In this document: positions 10,028 through 19,612 of the stretch, piece after piece
Layout: each line of letters opens with the position of its first letter
Position numbering within the stretch: the stretch's first letter is position 1
Assembly: GCA_949373095.1 (NCBI GenBank)
Contig: CASIBY010000010.1
Coordinates: 62,001 to 126,000 of the forward strand
Source: Candidatus Poseidoniaceae archaeon
GTDB lineage: Archaea; Thermoplasmatota; Poseidoniia; Poseidoniales; Poseidoniaceae
Direction of reading: 5' to 3'
Length of the DNA stretch: 64,000 nt
The notes under the pieces: generated by a model
The model's input: the letters and a program-made list of their open reading frames with translations, nothing else
What the model was told of the DNA's origin: nothing
The model's database searches: none
Translations under genes and position numbers: made by a program

Positions 10028-10507
10028 CTAATTCGCCTCTTGTTTGGTATCGTATTCTGCCCGAGTCATCAGAAAAGAAGCTGGGTTTCCCACCCAGACT
10101 TCACCTGCTGGAAGGTCTTTGGTGAGGACCGATCCAGCACCGAGAACGCTTCCTTTGCCAACATTACATCCAGCAATGACCGTGACATTTCCTCCAAGAA
10201 CTGCACCTTGTGCAATGTTGATTGGTGCCCATTTGTTTAAGTCTCCAGAAGGTGGAAACCGGTCGTTGAGGAGGGTGGCATTTGGGCCAATGAATACATC
10301 ATCTTGTAATACGGAGCGGTCTGCAATGTAGGCAGAACCTTGAATTTTACAATTTTGACCGAGGCTCACATGCTGTCCGACATGGGCCAATGCGCCAATT
10401 GAGGTGTTCATCCCCACCGTTGTCCCCTTGCCGATGTGACATGGCCACCAAGCTACGGCTCCGCCTCCAAGGGCGATGCGTTCTCCGGTGAGGGGGTGTT
10501 GTGTCAC
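10028..10507 (-). CDS. Left-handed beta-helix (hexapeptide) acyltransferase
   Basis: 159 aa with repeated hexapeptides (IGKGTTVGMNTSIG, LGQNCKIQGSAYI, IAQGAVLGGNVTVIAGCNVG, VGKGSVLGAGSVLTKDLPAG) and the usual ending EVWVGNPASFL. Enzymes of this fold are trimers that transfer acetyl or other acyl groups, often to amino sugars. It is close to dTDP-/UDP-amino sugar N-acetyltransferases such as WlbB/WbpD in organisation. With the nearby sugar-nucleotide epimerase this suggests surface glycan synthesis, but the substrate is unknown. Confidence 0.85.
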   Translation of the reverse strand: MTQHPLTGERIALGGGAVAWWPCHIGKGTTVGMNTSIGALAHVGQHVSLGQNCKIQGSAYIADRSVLQDDVFIGPNATLLNDRFPPSGDLNKWAPINIAQGAVLGGNVTVIAGCNVGKGSVLGAGSVLTKDLPAGEVWVGNPASFLMTRAEYDTKQEAN

Positions 10508-10516
10508 TGAATCACC

Positions 10517-11002
10517 TCAATCGTTGAGGGATAACTCACGCATGAGCATGTCAACGTGCCCTTTGGCTTTTACATTGTATCTGCACCATGCTAAGGCTCC
10601 ATCTGTGTTAATGACAAATGTTGACCGAGCGCAACCCATGTATTCCTTTCCGTAATTTTTCTTGAGGCGCCATGTGCCAAATGCATGGTGAAGGGATAGG
10701 TCTTCGTCCACGAGAAGAGGGAAATTGAGTTCTTGTTTCTCGATGAATCTACCGTGAGATGCTGATGAATCCTTTGAAACCCCAAGGACAACGTATCCCT
10801 CTGTTACAAAACGAGCCATGTTATCACGGAAATCACAAGCCTGCGTGGTGCATCCTGGAGTGGAATCTTTTGGGTAAAAATAGAGAATAACTTGTTTTCC
10901 CTGTGCGGAGTAGTCGCTCAACTGGTGCATGGTGCCGTCTTGATCTATGACGCTAAAGTCTGGGGATTGGTCTCCAGGGGACAGGGATACGGTGTCGCTC
11001 AT
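10517..11002 (-). CDS. bcp: Thioredoxin-dependent peroxiredoxin, BCP/PrxQ type
   Basis: Reduces hydrogen peroxide and organic hydroperoxides. The peroxidatic Cys is in DSTPGCTTQACDFRDN, with a second Cys five residues later, the PrxQ/BCP arrangement that forms an intramolecular disulfide recycled by thioredoxin. The remaining family blocks (VILYFYPKD, GVSKDSSASHGRF, FPLLVDEDLSLHHAFG) are present. Length 161 aa is normal. It is probably first in a leftward operon with the acyltransferase and the flavin reductase-like gene, with gaps of 9 and 0 bases. Confidence 0.95.
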   Translation of the reverse strand: MSDTVSLSPGDQSPDFSVIDQDGTMHQLSDYSAQGKQVILYFYPKDSTPGCTTQACDFRDNMARFVTEGYVVLGVSKDSSASHGRFIEKQELNFPLLVDEDLSLHHAFGTWRLKKNYGKEYMGCARSTFVINTDGALAWCRYNVKAKGHVDMLMRELSLND

Positions 11003-11104
11003 GATGAAAGGGAGATGGCCATCCTCCTAAACCCATTGCATCTCGTTTTGTCCTTTGGATTAGGCGAGGTGAGGCTTAGTGGTCACTTTTACCAGATATG
11101 CAGA

Positions 11105-11136
11105 GTGAATAAAAAGTCAGCCACTGTGAATAAAAA
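11105..11136. promoter_or_regulatory. Two 11-bp direct repeats 21 bp apart, upstream of the archaellum operon
   Basis: GTGAATAAAAA occurs at 11105-11115 and again at 11126-11136, with centres 21 bp apart, about two helical turns. The AT-rich second copy (AATAAAAAA) lies about 50-60 bases before the first ATG of the operon at 11187 and could serve as the TATA element. Read leftward, the first copy (TTTTTATTC) could do the same for the divergent peroxiredoxin gene. Either duplicated promoter elements or a regulator site would explain it; the sequence does not decide. Confidence 0.4.
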
Positions 11137-11186
11137 AGCGGTTTAGGACCGATTCTTTCAATAACCGGCGGGCCGCAGGAATAGCC

Positions 11187-11621
11187 ATGGTCGGCTCACG
11201 TATGTCTCGTAAGTCGCGCCGTTATTTCAAGAAAATTCAGCGTGCGTCAACCAAGTTCATGCTGCAGGAAGTGGCCAGTGCTATACAAACCGAGCTGGAT
11301 AAACGTCATCTTTCCTACGATGAGGCGCTCATGCTTGGTAATCTCATTCAAAACAGGGCTGACCAAGTCTCTGGAGACGGTATTGTCTACGCCATATCTG
11401 ACCGAGATGCCTACAGGCGAACACTGGAACTGTATCTCAGAGACGCACTTCTTACCCGAACAGAGCAATTGCTTTTGTGGGAAGAAAGACGCAGATTGGG
11501 GATCAGTGAAGATGAGCACCAGCACCTTTTGAATCAACTTTTAGCCCAATGGAAGCGCCAAGGCAAGAATGTAACCATTGACCGATTTAACAAACCAAGC
11601 GGGGGTACTGGCAATGTCTAA
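11187..11621 (+). CDS. Unrecognised small basic helical protein, first gene of archaellum operon
   Basis: 144 aa, Arg/Lys/Gln-rich, predicted mostly alpha-helical with no signal peptide or membrane segment, so probably cytoplasmic. It begins with a basic stretch (SRMSRKSRRYFKKIQRASTK) that could bind nucleic acid or lipid head groups. I do not recognise the family. Its last eight bases overlap the start of the next gene (ATGTCTAA), which implies translational coupling. It may be an operon regulator or an assembly factor, but this rests on position only. Confidence 0.7.
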   Translation: MVGSRMSRKSRRYFKKIQRASTKFMLQEVASAIQTELDKRHLSYDEALMLGNLIQNRADQVSGDGIVYAISDRDAYRRTLELYLRDALLTRTEQLLLWEERRRLGISEDEHQHLLNQLLAQWKRQGKNVTIDRFNKPSGGTGNV

Positions 11622-14600
11622 TCGTCTTTCTCCACTTTTCTTAGTCGGGCTGCTTCTATTCACGAGCATTGCTCCGCTTACTATGGCGGAAGACGGTGCG
11701 CGCACGTCTCCAGATTTCGTCATAACCTCATTTTCTTTGGATGATGCCGGTTCTATTATAGACGGCGGCTCTGTTGTCGCTGAGGCAGCAACACACATCG
11801 TTCGAATCCAAGTTCAAAACATCGGCCTGATTGCCGGGCAGGCATCGCTCGTACTTTACCACCAAGGGACATCTACTTCCGGTGAAACAGTTGTGGACAG
11901 CACCGACCTCGGCGTCATCAACAGTGGCTCAAGCAGCAACGTCATTGTGTTTGCATGGGCTGCGACACTTGGCCCCGATCAAATCCTTAAGGCAAGCGTC
12001 ACCTCTTCTACAGATATTAACACCGCAAATAACGATGAACAATTGCTTATTGACGTGACGACAGCACAGGCAGCATCTGTTCCAAGCATCATCGATATAC
12101 CTGAGCCTGCTGTTGGTCAAACCAGCGTGGTTTGGTCAAAATCAATCCATGATTTCAACATCAATGTCCGAAATGATGGTGTAAAGAATTTCTCAGCATC
12201 CTATAATCTTGTATTCACAGACGCCAACGATCCTGCGATTACCTTCACCGAGACCTCCACTACCATCCCAATCATTCGGCCAGGTTCCTTGTACAATGGC
12301 GGAGCCACTCCCTCAATTGTTTCAATGAATTTTGATGCGACCGCACTCACCGGTGAATGGGCAGTCATTGGTACAATGACGGCAACAGGAGTCGGTTGGA
12401 GCCAACCCGTCCAATTCATTGACTTTACAGTTGTATTTTCAAACTACAATGCTGAAATCACTACTGCCCAAGACCGAAGCGTTGAGCCCGGTCAAGGGAC
12501 AACTCTCACTTATCTTGTCAAGAACACCGGCCTTCTAAGCGACGACTTCTCAATCGGTTTGACTTCAGTAAGTGGATGGGTGGATGCAACATCAACTCCG
12601 GCCAGCACCGCTACGATCTCCCCGGGAGTTACAACGTCCGTGCTCGTACAAGTTGACGTTCCAGGTACAGCACTTCGTACGGATTCGGAACTTGTCACCC
12701 TTACGCTGACCTCATCGGGAAGTAGTTTCGTCTATACCGTGCAAACTACCGTCCTAGCGGGAGAATCATATGATGTCACAGTAACTCTGCCTGTTGCAAC
12801 CGAGATGCTTGTCCCCGGTGTGAAATCACCAATTCTCGTTGATGTGACAAACGATGGTAACTCTCCAAGTTCGTTTTCGTTAACGGCAGGTTTAACGACA
12901 AATGCAGTAGGTTGGGACTTGGAATTCGCCTATCCAATCACGGGTGTACTCGCTGCGGGAGAAACCGTTAGTGTATCCCTCGGAGTGACGCCACCGACTA
13001 TCAAGAATCCACTTGTTACTTCAGAGCACAATCGTGCTGGAGATTCCATGGGTGTTTACGTGCAAGCTCAATCAACGTTAGGTGGACTCCCCGGCATGGA
13101 CTCAATTCCAGTCGAAATACTACCGGTCATCATTGTTGATCCTGGTCTCCCATCTGAACCCATCGACATGACAGTTGAACAAGTCCTTGCCGCACGTGCA
13201 GGCACTGGGTTAGAAGAGATTCTAGATCTTGAGGTAGAGGTACGTCACAACCTTGTCAGTGATTTGACCGAAGAGGTGGATGCTACCCTTTCTCTTGGGA
13301 CTTCAGTGTTTACCTCGGATTCATCTGGTGGCTTTGATGAAGCCTCACGATGGGCAATCGGCCTAACGCCTACTTCGTTCCCTACCATGTCACTTGGCGA
13401 TACTGAGTTATCTAAACTAACCATTCAAGGGCCAGCCGATGACTATCCGGTGTCTGGTCAACTCAAGGTTCCCATTACCGCCACTCCTACTTTGGGAGCC
13501 GTCCATCAGGGTTCAAACGTTATTCCCTCCGCAACTACGCAAATTCTCACCCTCAATGTCCCTCCTGTGCTTGGCGCTGAAGGGTATTCTGGAGGTCCGT
13601 TGGACGCTGTTGTTGGAGAAATGACTCAGTTCAATCTCAGCCTTGCTAATTCAGGGAACAACATGACCTCATATCGTTTGGTGATGGAAAATTCATTACC
13701 CGAAAATTGGGTTGCTTCTTTTTCAAACACGACGGCACTCGTATCAACGACACTTCTTCAAGTGCCTGCAAATGTAGCAGATCACCCCACAGTGGGTGAC
13801 CTTCATATCAGCGATTATATCGTTGTTGTAACGACTGACCCTCTTGCTCCTGCCCAAAGTATTGAGAACCTAAGGATCCGGGTAGAAGAAGTCGGAACTC
13901 AGACAATTATTACCCATTATGATTTGCCGATTCTGGTTGGCGAAAAGGTCAATGCAGCTCTTAGCCCGCCGTCTCAAGAGGTCAACCTCACTGCTGGCGA
14001 GTCGCTCTCGACACGAATTACAGTGAACAATGTTGGAAACACTCCTGCGGACTTCACGGTTTGGATTGATGATGTTGACGCTGGAGAAATCACCTACACC
14101 ATGGAAACACCGGCCACCCTTTCAATCGGAGCTGGCTATGCTGAAACCATCAAAATCCGACTGACTCCGTCTGACGATGCACGTGCGGATGAGGACTACA
14201 AAGCCATAGTCTGGGTCTCAAATCCTGAATCTGGCCTCTTGGTGTCTGCTGAAGTTATTGGAAATATGACTGAAAGCCACGGCATGGTCATTAGCACTGT
14301 AGAAAGCATAGGTGTAATCCCTGGTACTGTGGAAACAGTTGATTTCAGCATCACCAATAACGGTAACCTGGAAGAAGATGTAATCGTGGAAACAAAGGTC
14401 AACGGAGATTGGGTCGTCACCGACGCAAACTTCTCTTTGAATCTTGATATTGATGAACTTTATTCGGGCACAGTCGATATCTCAGTACCCTCTGTTGGAG
14501 GCGATGACAACTTACAGAATGGTTCGCTTTACCCAGTAACAATTCGTGTTTTGAAACCTGTCACCTACGAAGAACTAGGCACTCATACCTTCAATTTGGT

Positions 14601-16536
14601 CGTCGCTCCGCTGTTTATGGTGGAAGCAAATGACTGGCCTACTGAGATGTATTATCACGCAACATGGACACGTACTTGGGATGTTGAGTTGACAAATACC
14701 GGAAACAGTGATGTCAAAGTCAATGTGACATATGTGCTCCTTAAAGGAGGCCTTGCAACGCCCACAACGGACTGGGTCATTGTGAGCCCAGCACCTGAAA
14801 CGCTAAATCTCGAGCAAGGACGTACGACCACTTTCACCTTTTCAGTTCAATCTACAAAGGCCGACCCAGACCTCACTCTCGCAGCAAATCTGGCCGTGAA
14901 GCTTACTCCAACGGATGCTGCCGTAGAAGGAAGTGCAGAGTTCTTTACTAACCTCAAGATGGATCGATTCTTTGAGGTATCTGATACGAAGGTCGACCCG
15001 ACCGGTGGAACGAGCATCACCTATCCAATTCAATATTCACACATTCCAAACGGCCCCGGTACGCCGGTGGCTTACGAAGTTGAGTTGTGTAAATCAGAGC
15101 GTTTACTCGACTTTGCATCCTTGGGACAGAATGCGACCATGCACCCTTGGTCGTTTGCTATTGTCGTCGGAGAGACTGAATATCCTCTAGATTTGACACA
15201 AGAATGTGGCTTGGGTTCGCTCGGAGTAGACTCCCGAATCTCTTTGCCAACACGAAGTGCCTATGTCACCACTGAACCCATTTATCTCAAGGTCACCCCG
15301 CCCAAGGTGGACATTCTACCTGGTGACGGATGGGATTTAAGCATGCGATTGTACCACCCTGATGAGAATGTTGGATACACCGTCTCTGAGAAAGCAACAT
15401 TTACTTACGAACTCGCAGTATATCGCAGACCCCGCAATCCTCGCACTACGGGCCTAACTGCCGATGTACTCTACGAGGGCGAAGAGGCCACAGTACTCAG
15501 TCTACCGTCAAGAACAAGGGCACGGCAATCGCCCTCGGCGTATCGGTACAGTTGGACTGTGGCTCCGGATATTGACGATCCTCACGGCCCCAGAAAGGTA
15601 TGGAGACGGCAGTATGATTCCAGTACTTACCGCTGGTCAATCCAGTCGACCTCGAATGGACCATCATGCCCGCTACCATCGAATGGTGGGAAGTGCGCTC
15701 GCAGGCTGATTGCAATATCTCCCTCGACCTCCATCTACGCCGGAGACAACAACCTTGAATCCAACGACCAAGAATTGGTCGTAAGCAAGACGATCCAATC
15801 CGCCTCGCCCAGGCCTATCCATTGCCTTTCGTAGCATGTATCGTTGCAGCTCTCGTATCCTTTGCCTTTACCCGCCTTGCTACGCAGTCTGAAAAGTGGC
15901 AGTTGGGCGGAGTATATGCCGGCGTCCTGAGTTTCGGATTTGCATTCCATCTTGGATTCGGCTACGAAGTCCAAGGGGTCCCCGTATGGGGTCCAGCAAT
16001 TTTGATTCTCTGTGCATTGTGGATATGGCGAATGACTTGGAAGAGCAGCGAAGAATTCCGCCTCATCCATGAAGACTATCAACGAGCCCGAAAGGGTATT
16101 TCAACGATTTATTCAGACCACTTTGAAGCACTTTCAGACGGTCGCCGTCAATTGACAATTATTCTCTCAATTCCAGTACTTGGAATGTTGGCTATCGTCC
16201 TCGGCCTCCCCCCACAACTCTCGGCTGAACACTCAGAACCTCGTTGTCATGGGGTCATACTTCCTCGTCATCATGATCGGAGTATGGTACTTCCTCAAGC
16301 GTTCAGACAAGATGTACGGCAACCTCTACGGTCGATTAACCGACGCAGAAATCAAGAGTATTCGCATTGAACGGGATCTCGGCGACCCGGCACGTTTGCT
16401 CAACGATCTGGCAGACGATGGACTGGACCTGACTTCGTTGCTCGGACCTGCTTCTAGTGACAACTGGCAACGAAGCCATGCGCTGGAGACGCTGAGGCCC
16501 CTGAAGCCGATGGATGATGGCTCCCTGGACCCTTGA
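11614..16536 (+). CDS. Giant secreted Ig-repeat protein with C-terminal multi-helix membrane domain (3' part frameshifted)
   Basis: ATG 11614 (overlapping the previous stop) is followed by a clear signal peptide, LSPLFLVGLLLFTSIAPLTMAEDG. About 1,270 extracytoplasmic residues consist of repeated CARDB/NEW3-like Ig modules, for example VQNIGLIAGQASLVLYHQG, VKNTGLLSDDFSIGL, VTNDGNSPSSFSL, VNNVGNTPADFTVWI and ITNNGNLEEDVIVET. From about 15480 the frame changes several times (STVKNKGTAIALGVSVQLDC, then FQYLPLVNPVDLEWTIMPAT, then IYAGDNNLESNDQELVVSKT). It continues into about five hydrophobic helices (FVACIVAALVSFAFTRLA to YFLVIMIGVWYFLK) and a cytoplasmic tail ending at 16536; one more shift lies near 16230. 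The whole is about 1,640 aa. Its place directly before the archaellins suggests a wall-spanning scaffold or stator for the filament, by inference only. It could also be two genes, if the membrane part is separate. Confidence 0.7.
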
Positions 16537-16553
16537 GACGGAGGTGGAAACCG

Positions 16554-17501
16554 ATGTCTGAGGATGCTGAGATGGATTTCGAAGAGTCCTCACCAGAGGA
16601 TCTCGCCTCACGAGAAGCGGGCATTCTAGAAGCGTCACAAACGTTAGAACGAATTGCTCGAAAGGCAGCTCGCCGAAACAATGCCTCGTTGACAGAATCT
16701 GAACTTGACCTTGGAGAAGCGAAGGTATACCTCGGCATGCACAACCTTTCGCGAGCCAAGAAAAACATCAAGCATGCTGAATCCATTCTCGAATCTCTAG
16801 AAGAGGATGTCTTGCATCTTCGCCGAAGCATTGCGATGCTTCACAGGCTTTTGGTACACAAGCGCATCAGCCTTGACGAGGCGGAACACATCCTCTTCAA
16901 ACTACGAGAATCCACAGCGGCTGCCGAAGTAGGTGACATCAGGGCGGCAACGGAGGAAGTAGAATACCTCCTCGAAGACCTCATTGGAGGCAATTCCTCG
17001 ACGCTTAACCCCTTCCTGTTCCGTCACTTCTGGATGGGTGTGGATACACGATGGCCAGCAGGCGGTGACGCGGGTGTCCTTCTTGTTCGGATCATCAACG
17101 ACGGTCCGATTCCAATGCCTATGCTACGCCTCAAGCCACCGGTGCCAGAGGGTTGGACTGCATTCCCTCCGAACGTTGACCTACCAATTATTGCACCCGG
17201 CGGGAACATCCCGTTGCGATTTGAGATCAAACCGGATTACCGGATGACCTCCGAAGACGTCCCCCTCACCCGGAAACTCTCGGTAGCCACCTCTTATGAG
17301 ATGCGCTCCGGAGAGATTACCATCACCATGCGTGCACAAAATCGTTCAATGGAACCCCTCTCAGAGATTCTTCTTTCCCCATGGCTTCCAGCAGGTTTTA
17401 CTGCTGAAGAACTTCCATTTATTCGTAATCTCGCTCCAGACGAAGTGGCCATCATACGCATGCCACTTCGAATTAACCTCGGTCAAGGAGGCTCTTCTTG
17501 A
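16554..17501 (+). CDS. Coiled-coil plus Ig-like domain protein preceding the archaellins
   Basis: The start is ATG 16554, with a strong GGAGGTG at 16541-16547; an earlier in-frame TTG at 16533 overlaps the previous stop but has no comparable site. Residues about 10-150 are highly charged helices with coiled-coil character (SREAGILEASQTLERIARKA, ISLDEAEHILFKLREST). The C-terminal half is beta-rich with tandem Ig-like features (VLLVRIINDGPIPMPML, GGNIPLRFEIKPDYRM, ILLSPWLPAGFTAEELPF). There is no signal peptide or membrane helix, so it is probably cytoplasmic, bound to the inner face of the archaellum motor or its neighbour. No known family was recognised. It may replace cytosolic FlaC/D/E-type components, but that is speculation. 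Confidence 0.75.
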   Translation: MSEDAEMDFEESSPEDLASREAGILEASQTLERIARKAARRNNASLTESELDLGEAKVYLGMHNLSRAKKNIKHAESILESLEEDVLHLRRSIAMLHRLLVHKRISLDEAEHILFKLRESTAAAEVGDIRAATEEVEYLLEDLIGGNSSTLNPFLFRHFWMGVDTRWPAGGDAGVLLVRIINDGPIPMPMLRLKPPVPEGWTAFPPNVDLPIIAPGGNIPLRFEIKPDYRMTSEDVPLTRKLSVATSYEMRSGEITITMRAQNRSMEPLSEILLSPWLPAGFTAEELPFIRNLAPDEVAIIRMPLRINLGQGGSS

Positions 17502-17543
17502 CCCATCACATTCCACTCGCAGAGACGAGTGAACAAAACAAAA

Positions 17544-18137
17544 ATGGTGAAAAATATGAAAAACGAAAAAACGAACGAAAACCGCGATGAACTTGCGGCT
17601 ATTGGTATTGGTGCAATGATTGTCTTCATTGCTCTGATTCTTGTAGCTGCAGTTGCTGCTGCTGTCATTATTCAGACGGCTGAAAAATTGCAGCAAAACG
17701 CACAGAGCACTGGTGAGGACACAACAGACATGATGGCAGGTAAAATCTTCCTCAATTCCGTTGTCCTTACCAACACTGGAAACAGTCTGTACGTGACCTT
17801 TGAACTAGCACCTGGATCTGATACCTTGCTTGCTACTGCGATTGAATACAACCTTATTTGCGAAGGAACTGGTGCAGCAAACGGATTGTCTCAATTCGGA
17901 AACCTTGGTACAGTGGCAGGGATCACTTCAACTGTGGCATCGCAACTTGGGACAGCAGGTGCAGCAGCAAACATCGCCCCAGGAGCCACCTACACGGTAT
18001 CGTTAACTCCAACAGGTAACTGTGCACCAGGTGCACTTCAAACTGACACGCTTGTAATTCAAGCAGGCGCAGGAGGATTTACTTATGAGGTCTTAAAGTA
18101 CGGAGCAACAACCAACGCAGGAGATGTGGTCGTATGA
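17544..18137 (+). CDS. flaB1: Archaellin 1 (major archaellum filament subunit)
   Basis: The N-terminus has a class III signal peptide. A charged leader ending RDELAA is followed by IGIGAMIVFIALILVAAVAA and IIQTAEKLQQNAQ, the hydrophobic helix that forms the filament core. FlaK-type prepilin peptidase should cut after the Ala-Ala. The outer domain (about 150 aa) is beta-rich and has two cysteines (LICEGTG and GNCAPG). The start is uncertain: GTG 17529, ATG 17544 and ATG 17556 are all in frame. ATG 17544 gives a leader about as long as in archaellin 2. The stop overlaps the archaellin 2 start (ATGA). Confidence 0.92.
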   Translation: MVKNMKNEKTNENRDELAAIGIGAMIVFIALILVAAVAAAVIIQTAEKLQQNAQSTGEDTTDMMAGKIFLNSVVLTNTGNSLYVTFELAPGSDTLLATAIEYNLICEGTGAANGLSQFGNLGTVAGITSTVASQLGTAGAAANIAPGATYTVSLTPTGNCAPGALQTDTLVIQAGAGGFTYEVLKYGATTNAGDVVV

Positions 18138-18715
18138 AGTCCGATATTCAATCCCAATCCAACATGGAAGATGACAAGTATGCTGCAATCGGTATCGGTG
18201 CAATGATTGTGTTTATCGCACTCATTCTCGTTGCCGCAGTCGCAGCAGCAGTTATCATTCAAACAGCCGAGAAACTTCAGCAAAATGCTCAGGCTACTGG
18301 TGAAGACACAGCTGATTCAATGAATGGAAAACTTATGATCAGCCAAATCTACGCCGGAACAACTGCAGCCACTGATTACGAAGTTTATGCACGTTTGTCA
18401 CCTGGTAGTGATGGTATTGCGGCAACTACAATCTTCTTCCAACTTATTTGCCCTGCAAGCACAACTCCTATTGAGGGTGGTGGCGTAGGTGTACCTTTGG
18501 TCGTTGATGAAATGGACCAAAGCAATGCGGCCATTGCCACCATTCTACCTGGGATGCCAGTTATGATCACTATACCTGGTGGTGGCTGTGACCCTACTCA
18601 AGCAAACAACCTTGGCCAAGATGTGCAACTTTACTTGCACGTTGGTGGCGGTGGTACGACATTTGAGACAATGCAGATTCCCGCTACTGTGAATCAAGGA
18701 ACTCCACTGATCTGA
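18134..18715 (+). CDS. flaB2: Archaellin 2
   Basis: 193 aa; the leader ends DDKYAA and is followed by the same 35-residue core helix as archaellin 1, without one amino-acid change, and then ATGEDTAD. The outer domain differs but again has two cysteines (QLICPAS and GGGCDP). Two archaellins in tandem are common in euryarchaea, where one is often the bulk filament protein and the other a hook or minor subunit. Which is which cannot be told here. Start and stop of the pair overlap by four bases, implying coupled translation. Confidence 0.92.
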   Translation: MKSDIQSQSNMEDDKYAAIGIGAMIVFIALILVAAVAAAVIIQTAEKLQQNAQATGEDTADSMNGKLMISQIYAGTTAATDYEVYARLSPGSDGIAATTIFFQLICPASTTPIEGGGVGVPLVVDEMDQSNAAIATILPGMPVMITIPGGGCDPTQANNLGQDVQLYLHVGGGGTTFETMQIPATVNQGTPLI

Positions 18716-18718
18716 TGC

Positions 18719-18742
18719 TTGGTTCGAGTTTACTCGAACCAA
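18719..18742 (+). other. Perfect 10-bp hairpin between archaellin 2 and the next gene
   Basis: TTGGTTCGAG and CTCGAACCAA are exact inverted repeats separated by the loop TTTA, starting three bases after the archaellin 2 stop. There is no U-run behind it, so it is not an ordinary intrinsic terminator. A likely role is to shield the 3' end of the archaellin message or to lower read-through, giving more filament subunits than motor parts. The next gene's GGAGG lies four bases beyond the stem. Confidence 0.75.
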
Positions 18743-18757
18743 CATGGAGGAATTAAA

Positions 18758-19612
18758 ATGGCATGGCCATTTAGTGGAAACTCTGGAGGAAATCGGAACC
18801 CAGAGCAGAATCTAAGCGAAGAACGCCTGAAGATTTTGGCCAATGTGGCCATTGAACAGGTACCATTCCCAGAACAGGGAATACTGAGCGAAGAGGACGC
18901 ATGGACGATTTCCCCCGGACCAACAAGAGCTCGGATTAACAGTCAGCAAAGCGTACCTAACGTGGCAGCGACACTCGCACCTCAAAGTGCGCCAGTGAAC
19001 CTACCACCGGCTACCGTTGATACATCTGGCCTTGAGCGACTCATCAGCAGTCGTCTCGATATGGTTGAAGATGTGTTACGGATGGTTGAGGGGCGATTAG
19101 AGGACGGCGCTTTACCCCAAGCGACTAGCGAAACTGAATCTTCGTCAGAACACGAGGATGTTGAAGGCGACGATGAAGTTTCATCAGGCGACCGGATCAT
19201 CACCGCCAGTGGGGAAGTTGTTGAAATCAGCGGGCAATCTCGCATGATGGAAAACGATGAAGCGCCGTTGGTTGAATTGTATGAGGCCCAAGCTCTGGCA
19301 GCAAACCCGTTTTTGAACGCTCCCGCATCGACCTCTACAGGCTCTGCGAACCAAATTGGAGCACCGACTGTTTCAGCATTATTGCTTGACCATATGTCTG
19401 GCATGGCAGCTGTGAGTTTTACTCAAAAAGCAATCGAATCAGGAATGTTGACCGGAGCCGAAGGCATCAGTGTCATGGCTATTGTCCAACTTGCAGAGCC
19501 TGGAGACCCAGAAACAGCATTGGAAGACCACTTGCCTCACCGTGAGTTGTTGACCTTCTCTGCCTTGGTCTCATCATGGCGGCAAATGGAATCGTTACGT
19601 GGAGGAGAATGA
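18758..19612 (+). CDS. Unrecognised acidic cytoplasmic protein in archaellum operon (possible FlaC/D/E equivalent)
   Basis: ATG 18758 is preceded by GGAGG (18746-18750); a TTG at 18719 is in frame but lies within the hairpin. The 284 aa have no signal or membrane segment. Residues about 1-100 are Pro/Ser-rich and probably disordered, then comes a helical segment (LERLISSRLDMVEDVLRMVE), an acidic stretch (SSSEHEDVEGDDEVSSGD), and a folded helical C-terminus (about 200-284). In other euryarchaea FlaC, FlaD and FlaE occupy this position and link the motor to chemotaxis. I see no convincing sequence match to them. Confidence 0.75.
   Translation: MAWPFSGNSGGNRNPEQNLSEERLKILANVAIEQVPFPEQGILSEEDAWTISPGPTRARINSQQSVPNVAATLAPQSAPVNLPPATVDTSGLERLISSRLDMVEDVLRMVEGRLEDGALPQATSETESSSEHEDVEGDDEVSSGDRIITASGEVVEISGQSRMMENDEAPLVELYEAQALAANPFLNAPASTSTGSANQIGAPTVSALLLDHMSGMAAVSFTQKAIESGMLTGAEGISVMAIVQLAEPGDPETALEDHLPHRELLTFSALVSSWRQMESLRGGE

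Noticed and set aside
18719-18742. tRNA-like T arm (GGTTCGAG ... CTCGAACC)
   Set aside because: There is no acceptor, D or anticodon arm around it; it is a simple inverted repeat with a four-base loop.
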